Shown: in pieces, positions 1 to 5,437 of the stretch
Position numbering within the stretch: position 1 is the first letter of the stretch
How the letters are laid out: every line of letters begins with the position of its first letter
The notes under the pieces: generated by a model
Database searches by the model: none
The model's input: only the letters and a program-made list of their open reading frames with translations
Told to the model about the DNA's origin: nothing
Made by a program: the position numbers and the translations under genes
Assembly (NCBI GenBank): GCA_021819535.1
Contig: JAKAQU010000043.1
Span: 1 to 12,390, forward strand
Origin: Pseudomonadota bacterium
Lineage (GTDB): Bacteria; Pseudomonadota; Alphaproteobacteria; Acetobacterales; Acetobacteraceae
Direction of reading: 5' to 3'
Length of the DNA stretch: 12,390 bases

Positions 1-331
1 TGAGGCCGGCGCAAGCGGCGAGTGTGTCGAGATCGGGGGGCGCCTCGGTCGCTTCGATCAGGCGGCAGGCGGCCTCGATCCCGGCCGCATGGCGGCTCGC
101 TCCTGCCGCCTCGTCGGGCCGGCAGCGCCGGCAGGCGCGAAAGCCCGCCCGCATGGCCTCCGCCGGGGTGGTGAAGAAGCGGATATGCTCGGGCTTGGCG
201 CGCCGCGCCGGGCAGCTCGGCCGGCAATAAACGCCGGTGGTGGTGACGGCGTAGACGAAAGCGCCGTCGGCGTCGCGGTCGCGGGCGGCGACCGCGTCCC
301 GTCGCGCCGGTTCGGTGTGAAAAGCGTTCAT
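1..331 (-). CDS. ada: Ada methylphosphotriester-accepting/AraC-type regulator, N-terminal part (cut by window edge)
   Basis: Partial gene: the first 110 codons are present, reading from 331 toward position 1 with no stop. The protein matches the Ada N-terminal domain, which accepts methyl groups from DNA phosphotriesters onto a zinc-bound cysteine and then activates alkylation-repair genes. What is seen: a lead segment, then GVYCRPSCPARR (residues 33-44) and FRACRRCRP (64-72), giving the four zinc cysteines C36, C40, C67 and C70 in Ada spacing; C36 corresponds to the E. coli methyl-acceptor C38. From about residue 85 the start of an AraC-type helix-turn-helix is visible (DLDTLAACAGL at the edge). 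Whether the C-terminal O6-methylguanine transferase domain is present cannot be seen. The ATG overlaps the stop of the upstream DUF1203 gene (ATGA), implying translational coupling. An Ada-type AraC regulator without the transferase domain, or an AdaA/AlkA-type fusion, remains possible. Confidence 0.9.
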   Translation of the reverse strand, partial: MNAFHTEPARRDAVAARDRDADGAFVYAVTTTGVYCRPSCPARRAKPEHIRFFTTPAEAMRAGFRACRRCRPDEAAGASRHAAGIEAACRLIEATEAPPDLDTLAACAGL

Positions 332-807
332 GCGCGCTCCACCCTCGCCGCGTAGCAGCCTGGGGCGGCGAAATGAAGGTGCAGATAGGCGGTTTCCGCA
401 TCCGCGAGCAAGCGGGCGATCTCGCTCTCCACCTCTCGCCCGTCAACCAGCGCCCAGCCGCGCATCATTCCTGCCGCATCGAAGCCGCGGACGGCAAGGG
501 TGCGGAGCCGGAGCTGCTCGGGAACATGGTTCACGGCGTCGAATCTCGTCTCTCCTTCGCGCACATAGATGGCGAAGCGCATGCGATACGGGGAGTCCAC
601 CGCGTGGTGCTCGTAATTGACCAAAAGCAGGGTGTCGCCCGGGCGTGAATCGGTGAGGCTGATGCGGCACGGATAGCCGGGGACACGGTCGTCGGCGATC
701 CGGCGAACCGCGCCATTTGCGGCGAGTTCGGCCTCGCTCATCGTGAAGAGCGGCGCGAATTGTTCGGCCGGGAGGCCGATAATGCGGAAATGGGGGATGG
801 CGTTCAT
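328..807 (-). CDS. DUF1203 family protein
   Basis: 159-residue protein of unknown biochemical role. It matches the DUF1203 family from memory: YPCRISLTD (47-55), the central LLVNYEHHAVDSPYRMRFAI stretch (60-79), then RGFDAAGMM, and a C-terminal PGCYAARVERA. No signal peptide or membrane segment is seen, so it is probably cytosolic. The start at 807 is chosen because AGGAG lies 8 bases upstream and the family similarity begins at MNAIPHF. A longer reading up to 1008 would add 67 residues encoded by a hairpin-rich spacer and is rejected. The stop overlaps the ada start, so the two genes are probably one transcript. A link with alkylation repair is only suggested by that context. A small GCGCCT-6-AGGCGC inverted repeat (848-865) sits in its 5' leader. 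Confidence 0.85.
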   Translation of the reverse strand: MNAIPHFRIIGLPAEQFAPLFTMSEAELAANGAVRRIADDRVPGYPCRISLTDSRPGDTLLLVNYEHHAVDSPYRMRFAIYVREGETRFDAVNHVPEQLRLRTLAVRGFDAAGMMRGWALVDGREVESEIARLLADAETAYLHLHFAAPGCYAARVERA

Positions 808-918
808 TGCAGGGGCTCCTGTGATCGGTTGTGGGCCCCCTGGCCTAGCGCCTCGTATCAGGCGCCGCGCTCCGTTTCTTGCGGTCGAATTGACGGTGGT
901 TCGGAAAATACAGGGAAA

Positions 919-944
919 TGGTTCTTTTTTGAAAAAAAGAACCA
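919..944 (-). terminator. A/T-rich 12-bp perfect stem-loop
   Basis: TGGTTCTTTTTT (919-930) is exactly complementary to AAAAAAGAACCA (933-944), leaving only two bases at the tip, so the real loop would open by one or two pairs. On the minus strand it is preceded by a further T run (AAAAGTTTTTT) and lies between pyk and the DUF1203 gene. It resembles a terminator stem, but there is no clean T tract directly after it in either direction. Factor-independent termination is therefore only a possibility. Confidence 0.4.
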
Positions 945-1032
945 AAAAACTTTTATCTGTTGCGGCAGTGCCGCAGGCGCTGCCTGCTCCAAGGAAGTAA
1001 TCCCCCAAGGAAACGGAACAAAAGTCTTTTTG

Positions 1033-1056
1033 CTTCTTTTTCTACAGAAAAAGAAG
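1033..1056 (-). terminator. A/T-rich 11-bp perfect stem-loop 16 bases after the pyk stop
   Basis: CTTCTTTTTCT (1033-1043) pairs with AGAAAAAGAAG (1046-1056). Its place directly after the pyruvate kinase stop codon (1073-1075, minus strand) makes it the best candidate for a pyk transcript end or 3' stabiliser. On the minus strand it is followed by CAAAAAGACTTTTG rather than a pure T run, so it is not a textbook intrinsic terminator. Confidence 0.4.
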
Positions 1057-1072
1057 AGTCTTGTTACGATTC

Positions 1073-2512
1073 TTACTTAGCACTCGCGACGCGGAGGGCG
1101 TTGGTGGTTCCTGGTTTGCCGAAGGGCACGCCGGCCACCACCACGATCTCCTCGCCTGCTTGCGCGAACCCCTCCTGCTGGACGAGGCGGGCGGCGCGCG
1201 CCACCGTCTCGGTCATGGAGTGGGTGAGCGGCGTGATCAGCGCATGCACGCCCCAGGTGAAGGCCAGCCGCCGTGCCGTCGTGACATCCGGGGTGAGGCC
1301 GATCACCGGGCAGTCCGGCCGCTCGCGGGCGACGCGGAGTGCTGTGCTGCCCGAGGAGGTGAAGGCGGCGATCGCCTTGGCTTCGATGGTGTGCGCGACC
1401 CCGCGGGCGGCGGCGGCGATGGCATCGGCGGAGGAATGTTCCGGCGCCGGGCGCTCGGCCTCGGTGGTCGCGCGCCAGCCGGGATCGCGCTCGACGCGGG
1501 CGACGATGCGATCCATGATGTTCACCGCCTCGAACGGGTATTGCCCCGCCGCGGTCTCCGCCGAGAGCATCACCGCGTCCGCCCCCTCGAACACGGCGGT
1601 CGCGACGTCGGAGGCTTCCGCACGGGTCGGCGCCGGGGCGTTGATCATGCTCTCCAGCATCTGGGTCGCGACCACCACCGGCCGCCCCAAGGCGCGCGCG
1701 GCGCGGACGATGCGTTTTTGCGCGAGCGGCACTTCCTCGGGCGGCAATTCGACGCCGAGATCGCCGCGCGCCACCATCACCGCGTCCGAGAGCGCGAGAA
1801 TCGCGTCGAGATTGTCGAGCGCCTGCGGTTTTTCGAGCTTGGTCATGATCCAGGCGCGGCCATTGGCGATCGCGCGCGCCTCTTCGACGTCTTCGGGGCG
1901 CTGAACGAAGGAAAGGCCGATGCAATCCGCCCCGTGATCGAGCGCGAAGGCGAGATCGGCGCGATCTTTCGCGGTCAGCGCCGGGATCGGCAGCACGATA
2001 TCGGGAACATTGACGCCCTTGCGGTCGGAAAGCGGCCCACCGACGACGATTTCGGTCTCCAGATGGTCATCGCGCTTATGCGTGACACGGAGACGGAGCT
2101 TCCCGTCATCGAGCAGCAGCATCGCGCCGATCTGCGCGGCCTCGATGATTTCGGGATGCGGCAGCTCGACGCGGCGCGAATTGCCCGGCGTCGGGTTGAG
2201 ATCGAGGCGGAATTCCTGCCCGGTCTGAAGATGGACGCGCCCGCCGCCGAAACGCCCGACGCGAAGCTTCGGCCCCTGGACATCGGCGAGAATGCCGATC
2301 GGCCGCCCGCATTCCTCTTCCAGCGCGCGAATGGCGTGGATGCGGGCGGCATGGTCCTCATGCGTGCCATGCGAGAAATTGAGCCGGAACACGTCCGCCC
2401 CGGCCTGAAACAGCCGGGCCAGAATCTCGGGCGTCGAACTCGCCGGTCCGATCGTCGCGATGATCTTGGTGCGCCGGTGACGGCGGAGATGGGGGTGCGT
2501 CTGAGGGCTCAT
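1073..2512 (-). CDS. pyk: Pyruvate kinase
   Basis: 479 residues, normal family length. Converts phosphoenolpyruvate and ADP to pyruvate and ATP in the cytosol, the last step of glycolysis. Visible motifs: TKIIATIGPASS (15-26), RLNFSHG (43-49, substrate and metal site), the B-domain GVNVPD (166-171), catalytic TKLEKPQAL with K225 and E227 (224-232), VARGDLGVELP with D251 (247-257), ATQMLESM (282-289) and PTRAEASDVATAVFEGADA (295-313). A C-terminal domain follows from about residue 345. In DVQGPKLRVG (77-86) the residue equivalent to rabbit Glu117 is Lys82, with Val78, Gln79 and Val85 beside it, the known signature of potassium-independent pyruvate kinases. The start is supported by AAGG about 10 bases upstream. 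It lies 13 bases after ttuD on the same strand, resembling the ttuD-ttuE pair of tartrate/glycerate pathways. Confidence 0.97.
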   Translation of the reverse strand: MSPQTHPHLRRHRRTKIIATIGPASSTPEILARLFQAGADVFRLNFSHGTHEDHAARIHAIRALEEECGRPIGILADVQGPKLRVGRFGGGRVHLQTGQEFRLDLNPTPGNSRRVELPHPEIIEAAQIGAMLLLDDGKLRLRVTHKRDDHLETEIVVGGPLSDRKGVNVPDIVLPIPALTAKDRADLAFALDHGADCIGLSFVQRPEDVEEARAIANGRAWIMTKLEKPQALDNLDAILALSDAVMVARGDLGVELPPEEVPLAQKRIVRAARALGRPVVVATQMLESMINAPAPTRAEASDVATAVFEGADAVMLSAETAAGQYPFEAVNIMDRIVARVERDPGWRATTEAERPAPEHSSADAIAAAARGVAHTIEAKAIAAFTSSGSTALRVARERPDCPVIGLTPDVTTARRLAFTWGVHALITPLTHSMTETVARAARLVQQEGFAQAGEEIVVVAGVPFGKPGTTNALRVASAK

Positions 2513-2525
2513 CCGGGTTGGACCT

Positions 2526-3803
2526 TCATGTGATCAGGACGGCGCGAATGTCGTTGACATTGGTCAGCGTCGGGCCGGTGACGACGAGATCGCCGAGGGC
2601 CGCGAACAGCCCATAGCTGTCATGGGACGCGAGCATCGCGCGCGGATCGAGCCCGCGCGCGCGGGCGCGCGCCAGGGTCGTCGGGGTGATGATGGCGCCG
2701 GCCGCATCCTCGGTGCCGTCGATGCCATCGCTATCGCCGGCGAGGGCGAAAATCCCCGAGTCCTCCCCGAGCGCGATGGCGAGGCCGAGCAGGCACTCGG
2801 TATTGCGCCCGCCACGCCCGGCGCTCGCCCCGGCGCCGAGTGTCACCGTCGTCTCGCCGCCCGAGAGCAGGAGCGCGGGCGGCGCCAGCGGCTCGGCGTG
2901 GCGGCGGATGCTGGTCGCGATGCCGGCGAGCACGATGCCGAGTTCGCGGCTTTCGCCCTCCAGCGCGTCACCGAGGATGAGCGGCGCAAGCCCGGCCGCA
3001 CGTGCCCGCGCGGCGGCGGCATGGAGTGCCATCATCGGGGTCGCGATGAGCTGGAAGGAGGCATGCGGGAGGCTGCCCGGTTTCGGCGTCTCGGCGTCCT
3101 CGCCCGCCAGCCGCGCGACCACGCCGGGCGGCGGCGGAATACGGTAGCGGGCGAGAATTTCGCGCGCCTCCGCGGTGGTGGAAGGGTCGGGGACGGTCGG
3201 GCCGGAGGCGATCACCGCGGGATCGTCGCCAGGGACATCGCTGATCGCAAGGGTGAGGAGGCGGGCCGGGCGGGACGCCGCGGCAAGCCGCCCGCCCTTG
3301 ATCGCCGAGAGGTGCTTCCGCACCGTGTTCATCTCGCCGATCGTCGCCCCCGAGGCGAGGAGGGCGCGATTGATCGCCTGCTTGTCGGCGAGCGTCACCC
3401 AAGGCGCGGGGAGGGCGAGGAGCGCCGAGCCGCCGCCCGAGATCAGCGCCAGCACCAGATCATCGGCGTCCAACCCCTGCACGAGGCCGAGCATGCGCCT
3501 TGCCGCTGCCTCGCCCGCTTCATCCGGCACCGGGTGCGCGGCCTCCACCACTTCGATCAGGCGCGTCGGCACGGCATGGCCATAGCGGGTGACGACGAGG
3601 CCGGAGAGCGCGACCCCGGGCCAGGCGTCTTCCACCGCCTGCGCCATCAGCGCCGCCGATTTGCCGGCCCCGACGACGACGACCCGGCCGGCCGGCGGCG
3701 GCGGCAGGTGGGCGGCGAGCACACGGCGCGGATCGGCGCTCGCCACCGCCGCGTCGAACACCGAACGCAGGATCTCCCGCGCTGCGCCCTCATCCCACGC
3801 CAT
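2526..3803 (-). CDS. ttuD: Glycerate 2-kinase, MOFRL/GckA-TtuD family
   Basis: 425 residues, full family length. This family, often labelled hydroxypyruvate reductase TtuD, phosphorylates D-glycerate to 2-phosphoglycerate and serves glycolate, tartrate and serine-type carbon assimilation in the cytosol. N-terminal GK-family domain: VGAGKSA (44-50, catalytic Lys49), ISGGGSALL (121-129), MNTVRKHLSAIKGGRLA (158-174), SDVPGDDP (188-195). C-terminal MOFRL domain: LSGGETTV (313-320), GRGGRNTE (329-336), GDSDGIDGTEDAAGA (356-370), TGPTLTNVNDIRAVLI (409-424). The ATG at 3803 is chosen because GGAGG (3813-3817, minus strand) sits 9 bases upstream; a TTG eight codons earlier overlaps that site and is unlikely. 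The product feeds enolase and then the pyruvate kinase encoded just downstream. The promoter is probably in 3804-3902. Confidence 0.95.
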   Translation of the reverse strand: MAWDEGAAREILRSVFDAAVASADPRRVLAAHLPPPPAGRVVVVGAGKSAALMAQAVEDAWPGVALSGLVVTRYGHAVPTRLIEVVEAAHPVPDEAGEAAARRMLGLVQGLDADDLVLALISGGGSALLALPAPWVTLADKQAINRALLASGATIGEMNTVRKHLSAIKGGRLAAASRPARLLTLAISDVPGDDPAVIASGPTVPDPSTTAEAREILARYRIPPPPGVVARLAGEDAETPKPGSLPHASFQLIATPMMALHAAAARARAAGLAPLILGDALEGESRELGIVLAGIATSIRRHAEPLAPPALLLSGGETTVTLGAGASAGRGGRNTECLLGLAIALGEDSGIFALAGDSDGIDGTEDAAGAIITPTTLARARARGLDPRAMLASHDSYGLFAALGDLVVTGPTLTNVNDIRAVLIT

Positions 3804-3902
3804 GCCGTCTTTCCTCCGCAATACCAACTATTGTCGCGCCACTATGGCGAAGCCGTGCCGGCCGCGCCATGTTGGGGCAAGCTTAGCCAAAGGAGGTCAG
3901 CC
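3804..3902. promoter_or_regulatory. Divergent promoter region with two adjacent inverted repeats
   Basis: 99 bases separate the leftward ttuD-pyk unit from the rightward DUF1244 gene, so promoters for both should lie here. Two perfect inverted repeats stand side by side: CAATA-CCAAC-TATTG (3819-3833) and CGCCA-CTA-TGGCG (3837-3849). They fall 16-46 bases upstream of the ttuD start, a suitable place for an operator. No convincing -35/-10 pair was found in either direction, so the transcription starts are not assigned. Confidence 0.4.
3889..3897 (+). promoter_or_regulatory. Near-perfect Shine-Dalgarno of the DUF1244 gene
   Basis: AAAGGAGGT ends 5 bases before the ATG at 3903 and is almost a full match to the 16S rRNA anti-Shine-Dalgarno. 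It decides the start: the same frame stays open far upstream, antisense to ttuD, but only 3903 has this signal and matches the family N-terminus. It suggests strong translation. Confidence 0.8.
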
Positions 3903-4211
3903 ATGACAAAACTAGCCACCGAGGAGACGCGGATCGCGCTCGAGGCCGCCGCCTTCCGCCGCCTGGTCCAGCATTTGCGCGAGCGGAGCGATGTCCAGAA
4001 CATCGATCTCATGAACCTCGCCGGTTTCTGCCGCAATTGTCTCTCGCGCTGGTATCGCGAGGCGGCCGAGGAAGCCGGCATCGCTGTTTCCGATCCCGAG
4101 GCGCGGGAAATCATCTACGGCATGCCCTACGAGGCGTGGCGGGAGAAATATCAAAAACCGGCGAGTGCGGCACAGATGGATGCGCTGGCGAAATCCCATC
4201 CTGGTCATTGA
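3903..4211 (+). CDS. DUF1244 family protein
   Basis: 102-residue protein of the DUF1244 family, small, very conserved in alphaproteobacteria and without an established function. Seen: helical N-terminus (TEETRIALEAAAFRRLVQHL), LMNLAGFCRNCLSRWYREAA (residues 36-55) with the hallmark Cys43/Cys46 pair, then the acidic SDPEAREIIYGMPYEAWREK segment (63-82). The CxxC suggests a metal or redox site, but only one pair is present per chain, so any zinc would need other ligands or a dimer. No signal peptide or membrane segment. Followed 75 bases later by gapR on the same strand. From memory, pyk, DUF1244 and DUF2312 genes are also close together in rhizobia, so this neighbourhood seems ancestral. The stop codon lies inside the first GGTCATTGACC repeat. 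Confidence 0.92.
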   Translation: MTKLATEETRIALEAAAFRRLVQHLRERSDVQNIDLMNLAGFCRNCLSRWYREAAEEAGIAVSDPEAREIIYGMPYEAWREKYQKPASAAQMDALAKSHPGH

Positions 4212-4227
4212 CCTCGGGTCATTGACC
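4203..4227. repeat. Tandem palindrome GGTCATTGACC x2
   Basis: The 11-base palindrome GGTCA-T-TGACC occurs at 4203-4213 and again at 4217-4227, 14 bases centre to centre. The first copy contains the DUF1244 stop codon. Beyond it lies G+C-rich potential pairing (CCGGGCG 4228-4234 with CGCCCGG 4253-4259, or CCGGG 4236-4240 with CCCGG 4248-4252), about 25-60 bases upstream of the gapR start. It could be an operator for gapR, an attenuator, or a chance duplication. Confidence 0.55.
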
Positions 4228-4286
4228 CCGGGCGACCGGGAAGCTACCCCGGCGCCCGGTCGAAGACACGGCATGGGGGAGGCGGC

Positions 4287-4562
4287 ATGGCTCTGGCAAC
4301 GGATACCGAGACGGCACCGACGACGGAAACCGGCGGCATCGCCGGCGATCGGCTGCGCAGTCTCGTCGAGCGGATCGAGCGGCTGGAGGAAGAGAAGAAA
4401 GCGCTTGCCGAGGACATCAAGGACGTGTTCACCGAAGCCAAATCGGCCGGGTTCGACGTAAAAGTGCTGCGCCAACTGATCCGCCTCCGCCGCCAGCAGC
4501 CGGCCGAGATCGAGGAACAGGAAACCCTGCTCGACCTCTACCGCCGCGCGCTCGGGATGTAG
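4287..4562 (+). CDS. gapR: GapR-like nucleoid-associated protein (DUF2312)
   Basis: 91 residues; Caulobacter GapR is about the same size. In the family, GapR is an essential or near-essential DNA-binding protein that prefers A/T-rich, overtwisted DNA ahead of polymerases and stimulates type II topoisomerases. Seen here: a short variable N-terminus, then DRLRSLVERIERLEEEKKAL (21-40), a heptad-rich coiled-coil helix, DIKDVFTEAKSAGFDVK (43-59), a basic patch LRQLIRLRRQQPAE (61-74), and EQETLLDLYRRALGM at the end. The start at 4287 has GGGGGAGG just upstream and fits the family length. It follows DUF1244 in the same direction and may share its transcript. A cluster of A/T-rich palindromes lies 117 bases downstream. 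Name by family; function in this organism is inferred. Confidence 0.93.
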   Translation: MALATDTETAPTTETGGIAGDRLRSLVERIERLEEEKKALAEDIKDVFTEAKSAGFDVKVLRQLIRLRRQQPAEIEEQETLLDLYRRALGM

Positions 4563-4678
4563 CGGGGCGCGTGGCGGTTGGATCGGATGCCAAGAACCGC
4601 CGTGGTCTGACCGAGAGGTTTTGACTTGGTGGGCCTGCTCGCCGAGCGGCGGGATACCAAGCATCGGGCCCGGGGAAT

Positions 4679-4705
4679 CGCTCATAAAAAGGATTTTTAT
4701 GAGCG
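4679..4705. terminator. Perfect 12-bp A/T-rich hairpin downstream of gapR
   Basis: CGCTCATAAAAA (4679-4690) is an exact inverted copy of TTTTTATGAGCG (4694-4705) around a GGA loop. It lies 117 bases after the gapR stop and could end that transcript. The bases after it are TGCCCTGATTTTTAT, so the T run comes late for an intrinsic terminator. A protein-binding site is the alternative. Confidence 0.45.
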
Positions 4706-4709
4706 TGCC

Positions 4710-4729
4710 CTGATTTTTATAAAAATGAG
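4710..4729. repeat. A/T-rich palindrome sharing half-sites with the neighbouring hairpin
   Basis: The core ATTTTTATAAAAAT (4713-4726) is a perfect 14-base palindrome. With its flanks it forms a 20-base palindrome with one mismatched pair (CTG at the left end, GAG at the right). The ends repeat the CTCAT/ATGAG element of the hairpin at 4679-4705, so the motif occurs as four half-sites in about 50 bases. Operator-like or nucleoid-protein site. Confidence 0.5.
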
Positions 4730-4912
4730 GGGTGCGTGGAGTCTCGCACCTCATCGCCCCGACGGGACAAGCGTTTCTCCATGCCGTCGGTGCATCCCTA
4801 ACGCAGGATGAGGTCGGAAAGGCGCTGACGCATTTTGTTGCGAGTTGTTTACTCATTTTTTGCAATTGCCATGTATTTGACGTGCCGTAATAAAATTAAA
4901 ATTGAGGTGATT

Positions 4913-5437
4913 ATGTCAGCGAGACAGATAACACCCACCGGGCGCGAAAGCCGCTTTGGCGACGAAGAAATCATCGTCTCCAAAACCGACGTCAAAGGCC
5001 GGATCACCTATGCTAATGACGTTTTCCTGCGCGTTGCGCAATACACCGCCGAAGATCTCATCGGCCAGCCGCACAGCATCATCCGCCATCCCGAGATGCC
5101 TCGCGCCGTCTTCAAGATTTTGTGGAATACGATCGAAAAAGGCGAGGAAATCTTCGCCTATGTGCTGAACATGGCATCGAACGGCGATCATTACTGGGTT
5201 TTTGCCCATGTCACGCCGAGTTTCGATGACACCGGAAAGATCAATGGCTATCACTCCAACCGGCGCAAGCCCGAGCCGGCGCAGATCACCAAGATCGCGC
5301 CGCTCTATCGCGCCTTGCTCGATCAGGAACGCGCCGCGCCCGACCGAAAAATCGGCATGAACATGTCCTGCGACCGGCTTGCCGCCGATCTCAAAGCCAA
5401 GGGGGTGAGCTATGACCAATTCGTTTTTTCGCTCTGA
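4913..5437 (+). CDS. Soluble Aer-type PAS domain sensor protein
   Basis: 174 residues with one PAS domain at about 18-120, close to the N-terminal FAD-binding PAS of the aerotaxis receptor Aer. The matching parts are ITYANDVFLRVAQYT (31-45), GQPHSIIRHPEMPRAVF (51-67) with Arg58-His59-Pro60 as in Aer, NGDHYWVFAHVTP (90-102) and GYHSNRRKP (112-120). A helical tail follows, ending YDQFVFSL. No membrane segment. The start at 4913 has GAGGTGA a few bases upstream; an open reading from 4835 adds a non-conserved A/T-encoded stretch and is rejected. Its last 26 bases overlap the MCP gene in another frame, so the two are almost certainly co-expressed. Likely role: a redox or oxygen (flavin) sensor passing its signal to the MCP; the cofactor is inferred from Aer likeness. 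Confidence 0.88.
   Translation: MSARQITPTGRESRFGDEEIIVSKTDVKGRITYANDVFLRVAQYTAEDLIGQPHSIIRHPEMPRAVFKILWNTIEKGEEIFAYVLNMASNGDHYWVFAHVTPSFDDTGKINGYHSNRRKPEPAQITKIAPLYRALLDQERAAPDRKIGMNMSCDRLAADLKAKGVSYDQFVFSL

Larger units (their letters stand above)
919..1056. repeat. Hairpin-rich A/T island between pyk and the DUF1203 gene, possible dispersed intergenic repeat
   Basis: Inside the 265-base spacer 808-1072 there are four stem-loops in a row. They are a 12-bp A/T stem (919-944), a G+C stem TGCGGC-AGT-GCCGCA (961-975), an overlapping G+C stem GCAGGC-GCT-GCCTGC (973-987), and an 11-bp A/T stem (1033-1056). Long A and T runs contrast sharply with the G+C-rich flanks. It lies just downstream of the pyruvate kinase stop, so it may end that transcript or process the mRNA before the DUF1203-ada genes. 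The look is that of a repeated intergenic element of Acetobacteraceae-type genomes, which I recall but cannot verify here; only one copy is in the window. Confidence 0.5.
4563..4912. other. 350-base non-coding stretch with palindromes and falling G+C toward the PAS gene
   Basis: No credible gene: the only open readings are short and run through the palindromes. It holds a perfect 12-bp hairpin (4679-4705), a 20-base near-perfect palindrome (4710-4729), a GGTGCG-8-CGCACC hairpin (4731-4750, extendable by ATGA/TCAT with a 2-base bulge), and then an A/T-rich leader (about 4845-4903) before the PAS gene. TTGACG (4877-4882) resembles a -35 box, but no -10 is found at proper spacing. The promoter of the PAS-MCP unit probably lies in the last 100 bases. 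Confidence 0.6.

Noticed and set aside
808..1008. 67-residue N-terminal extension of the DUF1203 protein
   Set aside because: It is encoded by the hairpin-rich spacer, and the family similarity and ribosome site begin at 807.
1061..2533. 490-codon plus-strand frame over pyruvate kinase
   Set aside because: Antisense to a complete pyruvate kinase with all catalytic motifs.
2622..4211. 529-codon plus-strand frame that would extend DUF1244 by more than 400 residues
   Set aside because: The upstream part is antisense to ttuD. The real start is at 3903, fixed by AAAGGAGGT and family length.
4626..4811. Small plus-strand open frame between gapR and the PAS gene
   Set aside because: It runs straight through the palindromes, has no ribosome site and no recognisable protein features.
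4877..4896. TTGACG with TAAAAT as a promoter of the PAS gene
   Set aside because: The spacing is only 8 bases. GCCGTAAT nearby resembles a flagellar sigma-28 -10 box, but no matching -35 is at the right distance.
4835..4912. 26-residue extension of the PAS protein
   Set aside because: A/T-rich, not family-like, and GAGGTGA marks the ATG at 4913.
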